From Streptomyces liliifuscus (GTDB lineage: Bacteria; Actinomycetota; Actinomycetes; Streptomycetales; Streptomycetaceae): DNA of 64,000 nt. This document shows, piece by piece, positions 48,330-57,032 of this stretch. The notes beneath the pieces are model-generated. The model did not search any database. It was not told the DNA's origin and was given only the letters and a program-made list of their open reading frames with translations. A program made the position numbers and the translations under genes. The stretch lies in assembly GCF_016598615.1 (NCBI RefSeq), contig NZ_CP066831.1, forward strand, positions 1,488,001 through 1,552,000. Direction: 5' to 3'. How positions within the stretch are numbered: position 1 is the stretch's first letter; every line of letters begins with the position of its first letter.

Positions 48330-50630
48330 TCACCGGCCGCCGCCGTACCCGCCTCCTCCGTAGCCACCGCCTCCGTAACCGCCCCCGCCATACCCGCCGC
48401 CGTAACCGCCGCTGTAGCCGTCTCCTCCATAGCCACCGCCGTAACCGCCGCCTCCGTAACCGCCGCCATAGCCTCCGCCGGACGCGCCGTCGTACCAGCA
48501 GTAGTAGCCGTAGCAGACCCAGCTCGGAGCGGGGGCGGGCGTCGGGGGCGGAGGCGGTGGGGGCGTCTGGGAGGGCGCGGGCTTCGGGGGCGGCGGGGGC
48601 GGTGTGCGGGTGGGCTCAGGGCTCGCCCTGCGCGTCGGCTTGGCCGTGTCGCTGTTCGTGTACGACGTGATCCACTCCATCTGGAGCGAGTCGACCGAGG
48701 TGTCGATCTCCCAGCGCTGGGCCTCGCCTTCACTTCGGGTCTTGAGGACCAGGCCCGTCTCCTCGTCCCCCGAGACGGGTGCCAGAGCGAGCTTCGGGCG
48801 CCCCAGGGGCACCAGGTTTCCCTCCAGGGTGAGGTCGTAGCGGACGGACACCTGATCCTTGTCGCCGTCGCACGGACCCAGCCTGACGGAGGAAGGGAGC
48901 CGGGAGTCGAGGCACAGGTCCTTGTCTGCCAGGCTGCGCAGCAGACCGTCACTCTCGTACGCCCACTGCTGCCGCTCCGAGGAACTGCACGTGGCGACGA
49001 CGGCCTCCACACCCGCGACGGCCTTGCCGTCGGCGATCCCGACGCAGTCGCCGCTCGCGACATTGCGGAGCCGCCCGCTCAAGGTGCCGGTCTCCGTGCC
49101 GCCGGTACCGACCCTGGTCGGCCTGGCGTCGGGTTCCTCCGACGCCGTCCCGGCGTCCGAGGAGGAGGGCCGCCCCGCGTTGTCCCCGCCGGACCACATG
49201 GCCAGTGGCACGAGTACGCAGGCGCTCACGGCGAGGATGGCCAGGGCGACGTTGCGTCGGCGCGGGGAGCGCCTGCCGGGCTCACCCGGGCGGGTGTCCG
49301 CGTGCGGCGGAAGCCGTACGGCGTGGCGCGGACCCGCGCTGTGGAGGGCGGCGCCCGGCCGACGGCCGGTCTCCCGGTGGGAGTCGGCACCCGGGGTGTT
49401 GGCCGTGCTCGCGTGACCGCTCACAGTCGGGTGAGACCCGGTTCCCGACCCCGGATCGGCACTCGGACCGGCGCCCGGACCGAAAGCCTGACCGGCAGCC
49501 GGGTGGGCGCCTGCTCCCGGGTGAGGGGCGAGATCCGGGCGGGGGCCGGCGCCGGAGGGATCAGGAGCCTGCCGAGGGCTGGGCCCCCAGACGGAATCGG
49601 TGTCCGCGTAGAAGTCGGCCTCGGAGGAACGTCCGGTGCCCGGCTGGGGGACGGAACCCGGCACGGGCCCGGACCCGGTGCCAGTGGCCGTGCCCGGCTG
49701 TGATCCCGCAGCCTCCGGGTAGGACCCCACCCCCGGGTGCGGGTCCATGCCCGGAGCCACCGACACCACGGGACCCGCCTGCGTCTCCTCCGCCCGGACC
49801 CGGCGTCCCGGCCTGGAGTGGAGATACTGCTGGGCCGCCCATCCGAGCACCCCCTCGGCCAGGAGGCCGGCGAGACGGCCGCCCGACTGGTCCAGCTGGC
49901 CGGCCGAGGACTGGCAGTGCGGGCAGTCGGCCATGTGCTCCTGCAGATCGGGGCAGATCCTGCCGCCGGGCCGGAGCGAGACGTCGAGCAGCCTGCTGTA
50001 GCGGCGGCACTCCTCGTCGGGGGCGAGTTCGCGATGGTTCTCCAGGCAGTTCTGGCGAAGCAGTTCCCGGGCCCGGTCCAGCGCGACGGAAACGTCCTCG
50101 ACGGAGATTCCGAGCAGGCGGGCCGGTACCGCGAGATCCTCGGCCTCCACCTCCGCATGCCAGAGAACGCAGCGGGCGGACTCCGGCAGCCGATGGAACG
50201 CGCGGGACACGAGCCGCCTGTTCTCCGGCGGCAGAAGCCGGTCGACGGCCCGCGCCTTGTCGTTCGGGTCGGACCGCAACTCGGGACGGAGCAGCTCCCG
50301 GCGTTTGTCCGCGTCCCATTCGCCCGCTATTCGGCGCACGGTCACCAGCAGTTGCGGTCGCCATGCGGCCTTCGGCCCGGTGCGCCGCACCGACTCGCCG
50401 AAGAGCCGGGTGAATGCGGCGGTGGTGAGCATTCCGGCGTACTGCGCACCGTTCGTGCACAGTCGCGCGTACGAGAAGACCGGCACCCAGTGCCGGGAGA
50501 GCAGTTCCCCGGAGGGATACTGGGCGGGTGTCTTGCCCGAGCCCCTCTTCAGGTCCGCCGTGAGCCGTTCGTCCGTCGCATCGAACAGGCTTCCGGTTGT
50601 AGGGGAATTCGACGGGGTCGCGTCGCTCAC
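48330..50630 (-). CDS. Sigma70-like / zinc-finger / transmembrane / ricin-lectin fusion (paralog B) with Gly-Tyr tail
   Basis: 766 residues from a GTG with GGAGG nine bases upstream. Same order as paralog A: sigma-like helices (LLSRHWVPVFSYARLCTNGAQYAGMLTTAAF), region-4-like part (FHRLPESARCVLWHAEVEAEDLAVPARLLGISVEDVSVALDRARELL), zinc motif (DLQEHMADCPHCQSSAGQL), long Pro/Gly/Ser linker, membrane helix (VALAILAVSACVLVPLAMW), ricin-like trefoil (LRNVASGDCVGIADGKAVAGVEAVVATC; QQWAYESDGLLRSLADKDLCLD). The linker here is longer. The end is a Pro-rich segment, SWVCYGYYCWYDG, then ten or so GGGYGG units. The tail may mediate wall contact or assembly. Confidence 0.85.
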   Translation of the reverse strand: MSDATPSNSPTTGSLFDATDERLTADLKRGSGKTPAQYPSGELLSRHWVPVFSYARLCTNGAQYAGMLTTAAFTRLFGESVRRTGPKAAWRPQLLVTVRRIAGEWDADKRRELLRPELRSDPNDKARAVDRLLPPENRRLVSRAFHRLPESARCVLWHAEVEAEDLAVPARLLGISVEDVSVALDRARELLRQNCLENHRELAPDEECRRYSRLLDVSLRPGGRICPDLQEHMADCPHCQSSAGQLDQSGGRLAGLLAEGVLGWAAQQYLHSRPGRRVRAEETQAGPVVSVAPGMDPHPGVGSYPEAAGSQPGTATGTGSGPVPGSVPQPGTGRSSEADFYADTDSVWGPSPRQAPDPSGAGPRPDLAPHPGAGAHPAAGQAFGPGAGPSADPGSGTGSHPTVSGHASTANTPGADSHRETGRRPGAALHSAGPRHAVRLPPHADTRPGEPGRRSPRRRNVALAILAVSACVLVPLAMWSGGDNAGRPSSSDAGTASEEPDARPTRVGTGGTETGTLSGRLRNVASGDCVGIADGKAVAGVEAVVATCSSSERQQWAYESDGLLRSLADKDLCLDSRLPSSVRLGPCDGDKDQVSVRYDLTLEGNLVPLGRPKLALAPVSGDEETGLVLKTRSEGEAQRWEIDTSVDSLQMEWITSYTNSDTAKPTRRASPEPTRTPPPPPPKPAPSQTPPPPPPPTPAPAPSWVCYGYYCWYDGASGGGYGGGYGGGGYGGGYGGDGYSGGYGGGYGGGGYGGGGYGGGGYGGGR

Positions 50631-51029
50631 GTGCACTTTCCTCCAAAGCCCCCGCAGAAATAGTCCATACCAAGGGGTACGGAATTTTTCCTGCACGCTG
50701 ACGGGTGCACCTTTGCACAACGCACCACCCCGGAACAAGAGAACGCTCCCAATCCCCCATTCCCAGCCAGGTCTTTGGTGGAGACAAAGTGTCAACAGAA
50801 GCCCGAAGCAATGCGATTCGGAATGGCACACTCTCAAGTTACTCGAAGTAAGTACCGATTTGGCATCGGTGAAGAAGAGAGCTGCGGCCAGTAATTCGTT
50901 GGAATATGCAACCCAAGAACGCAAGGAAGGAGCTTGACGGCGGAGTCCTCGACCCACCCCCGTTCGCCTCCGCAACAGGCCGTCTGATTCGATTCAACGA
51001 AACCGACAATCACTCCCGAAGGACGAACC
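50631..51029. other. Divergent intergenic region between paralog B and the SLC13-like gene
   Basis: 399 bp, AT-richer than its surroundings, without a supported gene. It contains GTGCA-CCTT-TGCAC (50705-50718), a short inverted repeat 75 bp before the paralog B start that could be an operator. Confidence 0.5.
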
Positions 51030-52286
51030 CTGAGTTCCACACTCGCCACAGCCCTTTCCGCCGTTCTCCTCGTGGCGGTACTGGCCTGTGCCGTGATCCG
51101 CCCCTTCGGCCTCCCGGAGGCCACCGTGGCGGTGCCCGCCGCCGGTTTGGTGATCGCGGCCGGCGCGATCACGCTCGACCACGCACGCGCCGAGGCCGAG
51201 TTGCTCGGGCCCGTCGTGGGCTTTCTGGCCGCGGTGCTCGTGCTCGCCAAACTCTGCGACGACGAGGGGCTCTTCCATGCCTGCGGCGCCTGGCTCGCCC
51301 GTACGTCCAAGGGGCGGCCGCAACGGCTGCTGGCCGCCAACTTCGTTCTCGCCTCGGTGATCACGGCCGTGCTGAGCCTGGACGCCACCGTCGTCCTGCT
51401 CACTCCGGTGGTGTTCGCGACCGTGGCCCGGCTCGGCGCCCGCCCGAAGCCCCATGTGTACGCCACCGCCCATCTGTCGAACACGGCCTCGCTGCTGCTG
51501 CCGGTCTCCAACCTCACCAATCTGCTGGCGTTCACGGCCAGCGGGCTGAGCTTCACCCGGTTCGCCGTGCTGATGGGGCCCGCGTGGGTCGTCGCCATCG
51601 CCGCCGAGTACCTGGTCTTCCGGCGCTTCTTCGCAGCCGACCTCAAGGGCGACGCCCCGGAGCCGGCCACCGTCGAGCCCGTCGAGCTGCCCGTGTTCGC
51701 GCTGGTCACGGTCGCCTGTACGCTCGCGGGCTTCGCCGTGGCGTCCGCGCTCGGCATCGAACCGGCCTGGGCGGCGCTGGCCGGAGCACTCGTCCTGGCC
51801 GGCCGGGCGCTGATCCGCGGGCACACCACACCGCTCGCCGTCGTGCGCGCCACCTCACCGGCCTTCCTCGCCTTCGTCCTGGCCCTCGGGATCGTGGTGC
51901 GTGCCGTGGTCGACAACGGCCTCGCGGACGTGCTCGGCCATCTGGTCCCCGACTCGTCGAGCCTGTTGGCGCTGCTCGGCATCGCGGCCCTCGCCGCCGT
52001 CCTGGCGAACCTCATCAACAACCTGCCCGCGGTCCTGGTGCTGCTGCCCCTGGCGGCCGTCGCGGGCCCCGGCCCGGTCCTCGCCGTGCTGCTCGGGGTG
52101 AACATCGGCCCCAACCTCACCTACGCCGGATCGCTGGCCACGCTGCTGTGGCGGCGCATCGTGCATCAGCACGAACACGACGTCGATCTCGGCGAGTTCA
52201 CGCGGCTCGGCCTCATCACCGTGCCCGCCACGCTGATCCCGGCCGTCGTGGCCCTCTGGCTCTCACTGCGCGTGTTCGGAAGCTGA
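51030..52286 (+). CDS. SLC13/ArsB-NhaD-type transporter
   Basis: 418 residues with about 11 hydrophobic helices. ArsB/NhaD superfamily traits: LLTPVVFATVARLG, HLSNTASLLLPVSNLTNLLAF, NLINNLPAVLVLLPLA and VLLGVNIGPNLTYAGSLATLLW. Members move arsenite, Na+ or dicarboxylates. The start is uncertain: a CTG at 51030 with a GAAGGA RBS completes the first helix, while a GTG at 51072 would cut into it. No ArsR, ArsC or arsenic gene adjoins, so arsenite is not assured. Confidence 0.82.
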   Translation: MSSTLATALSAVLLVAVLACAVIRPFGLPEATVAVPAAGLVIAAGAITLDHARAEAELLGPVVGFLAAVLVLAKLCDDEGLFHACGAWLARTSKGRPQRLLAANFVLASVITAVLSLDATVVLLTPVVFATVARLGARPKPHVYATAHLSNTASLLLPVSNLTNLLAFTASGLSFTRFAVLMGPAWVVAIAAEYLVFRRFFAADLKGDAPEPATVEPVELPVFALVTVACTLAGFAVASALGIEPAWAALAGALVLAGRALIRGHTTPLAVVRATSPAFLAFVLALGIVVRAVVDNGLADVLGHLVPDSSSLLALLGIAALAAVLANLINNLPAVLVLLPLAAVAGPGPVLAVLLGVNIGPNLTYAGSLATLLWRRIVHQHEHDVDLGEFTRLGLITVPATLIPAVVALWLSLRVFGS

Positions 52287-52402
52287 GGCGCGCACGTCCC
52301 GGTCCACCTCTACCGGGCCACCTCGACCGTGTGGGCCGTCGCGGCCCGGCCAGGTCTGCGCGGAGCATTGACGCTGTGACATGGTCATGCAATGCTCCGT
52401 TT

Positions 52403-52416
52403 TGGGAGCGCTCCCA
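52403..52416. promoter_or_regulatory. CebR/CelR-type operator
   Basis: TGGGAGCGCTCCCA, the exact 14-bp palindrome known for CebR (Streptomyces) and CelR (Thermobifida), which repress cellulase and cellobiose-uptake genes until cellobiose binds. It lies 63 bp before the GH9 cellulase start. The regulator gene is outside the window. Confidence 0.92.
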
Positions 52417-52478
52417 CTGTCCTGTCGTCCCCGTGAGACGGCATCCGTGGACCCAGTCCAGGCACCGGGAGGCGCTCC

Positions 52479-54377
52479 ATGCTCACGTTCCCGCACGTGC
52501 ACCGCCGCCCCACAAGACGCCGTACGAGAAAACGCACGACGGCCGCCCTGCTGACGGCGGCCCTGCTCTCCGGGGGCATGGCCCTCGCACCCGGCGCGAC
52601 CGGGCTGTCGTCCGCCGCGTCACCGTCGGCCGCACCGCCGACCGTCGCGGACCCGGCCGCCACCGCGACGACGCCCGTGCGCGTCAACCAGGCGGGCTAC
52701 CTGCCGGACGGCCCCAAGCGCGCCACGGTGGTCACCTCGGCCACCCAGCCGCTGACCTGGCAGTTGCGCAACGCGTCGGGCGCCGTGGCCGCCTCCGGCC
52801 GAACCGTCGTACACGGCACGGACACGGCCTCCGGCGAGGCCACCCACACCGCGGACTTCTCCAAGTACCGGAAGGCGGGCTCGGGGTTCGTCCTGGTGGT
52901 CGACGGACAGAACAGCGCGCCGTTCGACATCCGCGCGGACCTCTACGACAGCCTGCGCTCGGACGCGATGGCGTTCTTCTACCACCAGCGCAGCGGCACG
53001 CCGATTGAGGCCTCGCTGGTGGGTCCCGCCTACGCGCGGCCCGCCGGGCACCTCGGGGTCGCACCGAACCAGGGCGACACGAACGTGCCCTGTCAGCCGG
53101 GCGTTTGCGACTACACCCAGGATGTGCGGGGCGGCTGGTACGACGCGGGCGACCACGGCAAGTACGTCGTCAACGGCGGGATCTCCGCCTGGACGCTGGT
53201 CGACTCCTTCGCGCGGGCCGAGCGGGCGGGCAACGCGTCCGCGCTCGGCGACTCGACCCTGCGGATCCCCGAGCGCGGCAACGGCGTCCCTGACGTGCTG
53301 GACGAGGCCCGCTGGGAGCTCGACTTCCTGATGCGGATGCAGGTGCCGAGCGGCAAACCGTACGCAGGTATGGCCTTCCACAAGATCCACGACGCGGCCT
53401 GGACGGGCATCCCGACCCGCCCCGAACTCGACGCCCAGCCACGCGAGTTGCACCGCCCGTCCACCGCGGCCACGCTCAACCTCGCCGCCACGGCGGCCCA
53501 GTGCGCGCGGGTCTTCAAGCCGTACGACTCCACGTACGCGAAGCGGTGTCTGAGCGTGGCCCGCACGGCGTGGACCGCGGCGAAGGCCAACCCCGCGCTG
53601 TACGCCCCGGAGTCGGACAGCACGGGCGGCGGCCCCTACAACGACACCCAGGTCACCGACGACTTCTACTGGGCGGCGACCGAGCTGTACGCGGCGACCG
53701 GGGAGCGTGCCTACCGGGACGCGGTCACCTCCTCGCCCTGGCACACCTCGTCCGGCGCGCTCACGCCGACCGGCTTCAACTGGGCCGACACCGCGGCGCT
53801 CGGCCGGCTGACCCTGGCGACCGTGCCGAACGGGCTGCCCGCCTCGGACATCAGGCGGGTGCGCGCGTCGGTGACGGCCGCGGCCGACGGACACCTCGCC
53901 ATGATGGCGGGCCAGGGCTACGCCGTGCCAATCCCCGCGAACGGGTACGTGTGGGGCTCCAACAGCCAGGTCACCAACAACGCGATGGTCATGGCCACGG
54001 CCTACGCGCTGACCGGTCAACAGCGGTACCGCGCCGGGGTGTTGGAGTCGATGGACTACCTGCTGGGCCGCAACACCCTCGACCTCTCCTACGTCACCGG
54101 TTACGGCGACACGTACGCCCGCAACCAGCACCACCGGTTCTGGGCGAACCAGTACGACGCCTCGCTGCCGAACCCGCCGGCGGGCTCCCTCGCGGGCGGC
54201 CCCAACAGCGGTCTGCAGGACCCGGTGGCACAGGAGCACCTGGCCGGCTGCTCCCCCGCGGCCTGCTACATCGACGACATCGGCTCGTACTCCACCAACG
54301 AGGTGACGGTCAACTGGAACGCCCCGCTGGCCTGGCTGGCGGCCTTCGCCGCCGAGCGCTGCCCGCCGCGCGACTAG
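52479..54377 (+). CDS. Secreted GH9 endoglucanase/cellulase
   Basis: 632 residues. Basic N-terminus and signal peptide, then an Ig-like CelD N-terminal domain ([22 protein letters not shown]) and the GH9 barrel: [17 protein letters not shown] with the base Asp pair, [42 protein letters not shown], and the acid Glu in [22 protein letters not shown]. No carbohydrate-binding module is attached. ATG 52479 follows GGGAGG. The CebR box upstream places it in the cellobiose-induced cellulose regulon. It ends 13 bp from the convergent AraC gene. Confidence 0.95.
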   Translation: MLTFPHVHRRPTRRRTRKRTTAALLTAALLSGGMALAPGATGLSSAASPSAAPPTVADPAATATTPVRVNQAGYLPDGPKRATVVTSATQPLTWQLRNASGAVAASGRTVVHGTDTASGEATHTADFSKYRKAGSGFVLVVDGQNSAPFDIRADLYDSLRSDAMAFFYHQRSGTPIEASLVGPAYARPAGHLGVAPNQGDTNVPCQPGVCDYTQDVRGGWYDAGDHGKYVVNGGISAWTLVDSFARAERAGNASALGDSTLRIPERGNGVPDVLDEARWELDFLMRMQVPSGKPYAGMAFHKIHDAAWTGIPTRPELDAQPRELHRPSTAATLNLAATAAQCARVFKPYDSTYAKRCLSVARTAWTAAKANPALYAPESDSTGGGPYNDTQVTDDFYWAATELYAATGERAYRDAVTSSPWHTSSGALTPTGFNWADTAALGRLTLATVPNGLPASDIRRVRASVTAAADGHLAMMAGQGYAVPIPANGYVWGSNSQVTNNAMVMATAYALTGQQRYRAGVLESMDYLLGRNTLDLSYVTGYGDTYARNQHHRFWANQYDASLPNPPAGSLAGGPNSGLQDPVAQEHLAGCSPAACYIDDIGSYSTNEVTVNWNAPLAWLAAFAAERCPPRD

Positions 54378-54390
54378 TTCACGACGGTCG

Positions 54391-55347
54391 TCAGCGTCGG
54401 AGTCCGGCCCGGTACGCGCCGGGCGGGGCTCCGTAGCGTTGCCGGAAGACCCGGTTGAAGTGGAACGGGCTGCTGAAGCCGGAGGCCGCGGCGACCCGTT
54501 CCACCGGCAGGTCGGTGGCTTCCAGCAGTCGCGCGGCGTGCAGCAGCCGGGCGGCCAGCAGCGCCCGCATCGGGGACCGGCCGAGCTGCTGGGTGAAGAG
54601 GTGCGCGAAGCGGGACGCCGAGAGCGAGACCCCCGCCGCCAGCGACTCCACGGTGTGCGGAGCTCCTGGGTCGGCCGCGATGAGCGCCTCGGCCTGCCGG
54701 ATCCGCACGTCGAGGCCGGACCGGTCGGGTTCCCCGTGTGCCGTGGCGGTGGCGAGCAGGACGACGGACTCCAGGGAGCAGAGAGTGAGCTCGCGGGCGG
54801 CGGTCCCGTGGGCCACGGCGACCCTGCCGTCCTCGGCCGCTCCCTCGGACTCCTCCTCGGACTCACCCTGGGGCTCTTCCCTGGGCTCTGTCTCCGGCTC
54901 TCCCTCGGGTGGAGCCCCTGCCCCCGTCCACCGGGCGTCGGTGAGCATGCGCCGGAACGCCGACTCCAGCCGGCCGCGCACGCCGTCCGGGACGGGTGTG
55001 ACGGCGTACAGCCGGTCCCCGAGCGCGTACGGCCGCAGCCAGTCCGTCCAGGTCGGCCGTGCCTGGCAGTGCACCCACCAGAACGCCCAGTGCCTCGCGC
55101 CCGGTGCGACGGCGTAGTGGTGGGGCAGGTCCGGGCCGAGGACGACGAGGTCCCCCGCGCCCGCCCCCGTCTCCGCGGCGCCCTGGGTCAGCCGGCCCTC
55201 ACCACCCGTGGTCCAGACGAAGAGCCAGCTGTCGGCGCCGCCCGGCCGGCTGATGCTGTAGCCGGGGCGCTGGTCGAAGCGGCCGACCGTCACCAGGCCG
55301 GGCGGCGGGGACGGGGCAGCAGGCTCGGGCAACTGGTCAGCACTCAC
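54391..55347 (-). CDS. AraC-family regulator with acidic interdomain insert
   Basis: 318 residues. N-terminal cupin sensor (GDLVVLGPDLPHHYAVAPGARHWAFWWVHCQA) and C-terminal double HTH (TVESLAAGVSLSASRFAHLFTQQLG; VERVAAASGFSSPFHFNRVFRQRYG). Between them is an acidic stretch (about 25 residues rich in Glu and Ser) not usual in the family. GTG 55347 lies 6 bases from GGGAGG; the ATG at 55353 abuts it. Divergent from the PhyH gene, which it most likely controls. Confidence 0.9.
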   Translation of the reverse strand: MSADQLPEPAAPSPPPGLVTVGRFDQRPGYSISRPGGADSWLFVWTTGGEGRLTQGAAETGAGAGDLVVLGPDLPHHYAVAPGARHWAFWWVHCQARPTWTDWLRPYALGDRLYAVTPVPDGVRGRLESAFRRMLTDARWTGAGAPPEGEPETEPREEPQGESEEESEGAAEDGRVAVAHGTAARELTLCSLESVVLLATATAHGEPDRSGLDVRIRQAEALIAADPGAPHTVESLAAGVSLSASRFAHLFTQQLGRSPMRALLAARLLHAARLLEATDLPVERVAAASGFSSPFHFNRVFRQRYGAPPGAYRAGLRR

Positions 55348-55417
55348 AGGCATCCTCCCGGAAGGCGCTTCTGCCTAGCGTGGGGCATGCAGGACACCGA
55401 CGCGAAGGGACGGTCGC

Positions 55418-56257
55418 ATGACAGTCACGGACAGGGGCGCGAAAACGGACGCGGGCGGGGACACGAGCGGGAATGTCGTGCGGCGCTTCGAGGAGGACGG
55501 CTTCACCGTGGCGCGCGGGCTGTTCGCCCCGGCCGAGATCGACGAACTCTGCGCCGAGTTCGCCGCACTGCACGCCCGCGGACCGGTCCCCGGGCACTTC
55601 GAGCCCCGCGCGACCGGGACGACGGGCCCGGCGGACCCGCTGCACGCGTACCCCCGGGTCATGAACCCGCACCGCATCAACGACCTGGCGCTGCGCCACC
55701 TGCTCGAACCCCGGCTGCGGGACATCCTCCAACTGCTGCTGGGCGAGGAGGTGTTGGCGGCGCAGAGCATGTTCTACTTCAAGCCGCCGGGCGCCCGCGG
55801 CCAGGCCCTGCACCAGGACAACTTCTATCTGCGGGTGGAGCCGGGCACCTGTGTGGCCGCCTGGGTCGCCTGCGATGTGATCGACCGGGAGAACGGCGGC
55901 CTCGAAGTGGTCCCGGGCACCCACCGCATGGACGTGTTCTGCCCCGAAGAGGCCGACGAGGGGCTGTCGTTCGCCCGCGAGTACGTCCCGCCGCCGCCCG
56001 GGCTGGCCCCCGTTCCGGTCGACATGGAACCCGGTGACGTCCTGTTCTTCAACGGCAGCCTGGTGCACGGCTCCCAGCCCAACCACAGCGCCGACCGCTT
56101 CCGCCGCTCGTACATCGGCCACTACGTCGGCCGCTCCACCGAGCGCATCGGCCGCTTCTACCCCACCCTGACGATGAGCGGACAGCCCGTCCCCCTGCGG
56201 GAGAGCGAGGGCGCGGGCCCGTGCGGCACGGAGTTCGAACCGGCGGGCCCGCACTGA
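55418..56257 (+). CDS. Phytanoyl-CoA dioxygenase (PhyH) family oxygenase
   Basis: 279 residues. Fe(II)/2-oxoglutarate oxygenase fold with facial triad His-x-Asp in ALHQDNFYLRVEPGT and distal His in LVHGSQPNHSADRFRRSYIGHY; the Arg in RFRRS would bind 2-oxoglutarate. Usual family length. Single gene opposite an AraC regulator, a common arrangement for sugar- or small-molecule-induced oxygenases. Substrate unknown. Confidence 0.92.
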   Translation: MTVTDRGAKTDAGGDTSGNVVRRFEEDGFTVARGLFAPAEIDELCAEFAALHARGPVPGHFEPRATGTTGPADPLHAYPRVMNPHRINDLALRHLLEPRLRDILQLLLGEEVLAAQSMFYFKPPGARGQALHQDNFYLRVEPGTCVAAWVACDVIDRENGGLEVVPGTHRMDVFCPEEADEGLSFAREYVPPPPGLAPVPVDMEPGDVLFFNGSLVHGSQPNHSADRFRRSYIGHYVGRSTERIGRFYPTLTMSGQPVPLRESEGAGPCGTEFEPAGPH

Positions 56258-56278
56258 GCCCGTTGGACTCCCACCGCG

Positions 56279-56926
56279 TCAGGAACGCAGCAACTCCGCC
56301 GCGCCCAGGTCGAGTACGCCGTCGTGCCAGGTCAGCCCGCGCAGATCCCGTACGACGACGGGGGCGTCGGTGTCCAGACCGCGCGGCCCGACGCCGATGA
56401 CGTACGCCCCTGCCGCTGCCCCCGCCGTGGCACCGGCCGCGCTGTCCTCCAGGACGACCGTGCGTGCCAGGTCCGTGCCCAGCTTCCCGGCGGCCGCGAG
56501 ATAGCCGTCGGGGGCGGGTTTGCCGTGGGTGACGTCGTCCGCGGTGATGAGCACGGGCGGCAGGGGCAGGCCCGCGGCGGCGATACGGGCCCGGGCGAGC
56601 GCGTTCACTCCGGAGGTCACCACGGCCCAGCTGCCCTGCGGCAGGCTCGTCAGCAGATCGAGGGCGCCGGGCAGCGCGGTCGTGGTGGCCGCCGCCTCGA
56701 TCTCCAGGCGGTCGATCTCGGCGAGGGCGGCGGGCCGTTCCCCGGGGTCGGGCACGAGCAGTGCGACGGTGTCGGCGGAGCGCCTGCCGTGCACCATCGC
56801 GGTGACCCGGTCGGGGGAGAGACCGCGGGCGCGGGCCCACTTGCTCCACGCCTGGTCGACACCGAGGTCGGAGTCGACCAGCACGCCGTCGTTGTCGAAC
56901 AGCAGGCCCTCGCAGGGGATGTTCAC
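56279..56926 (-). CDS. HAD-superfamily phosphatase (beta-phosphoglucomutase-like)
   Basis: 215 residues. Motif I FDNDGVLVDSD (the nucleophile Asp and acid Asp), motif II VVTSGV, Lys in HGKPAPDGYLAAAGKLG and motif IV VVLEDSAAGATAGAAAG with a helical cap between. These match small sugar-phosphate phosphatases of the GPP/DOG type. GTG 56926 has GAGG nine bases upstream; the frame runs on to 57016 but without family resemblance. Downstream of the hydroxyacid dehydrogenase on the same strand. Confidence 0.88.
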   Translation of the reverse strand: MNIPCEGLLFDNDGVLVDSDLGVDQAWSKWARARGLSPDRVTAMVHGRRSADTVALLVPDPGERPAALAEIDRLEIEAAATTTALPGALDLLTSLPQGSWAVVTSGVNALARARIAAAGLPLPPVLITADDVTHGKPAPDGYLAAAGKLGTDLARTVVLEDSAAGATAGAAAGAYVIGVGPRGLDTDAPVVVRDLRGLTWHDGVLDLGAAELLRS

Positions 56927-57032
56927 TGAAATGCACCTCACAGGGGGCGGTTCCGGGCACGTCGGGCGACGTGCTGCCGCGGCCGGGGGTCCGCGGGGCG
57001 TCTCCCGGGAAAGCACAGCACGGCCGAACCCT

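Noticed and set aside
48296..49063. A 255-codon minus-strand frame over the lectin paralog tail
   Set aside because: Shadow of the Gly-Tyr repeats in another frame; the lectin frame continues through with conserved Cys and QW motifs.
50906..53008. A 700-codon plus-strand frame across the SLC13-like gene and start of GH9
   Set aside because: Arg/Gly-rich shadow; the +1 frames encode the hydrophobic transporter and the GH9 signal peptide.
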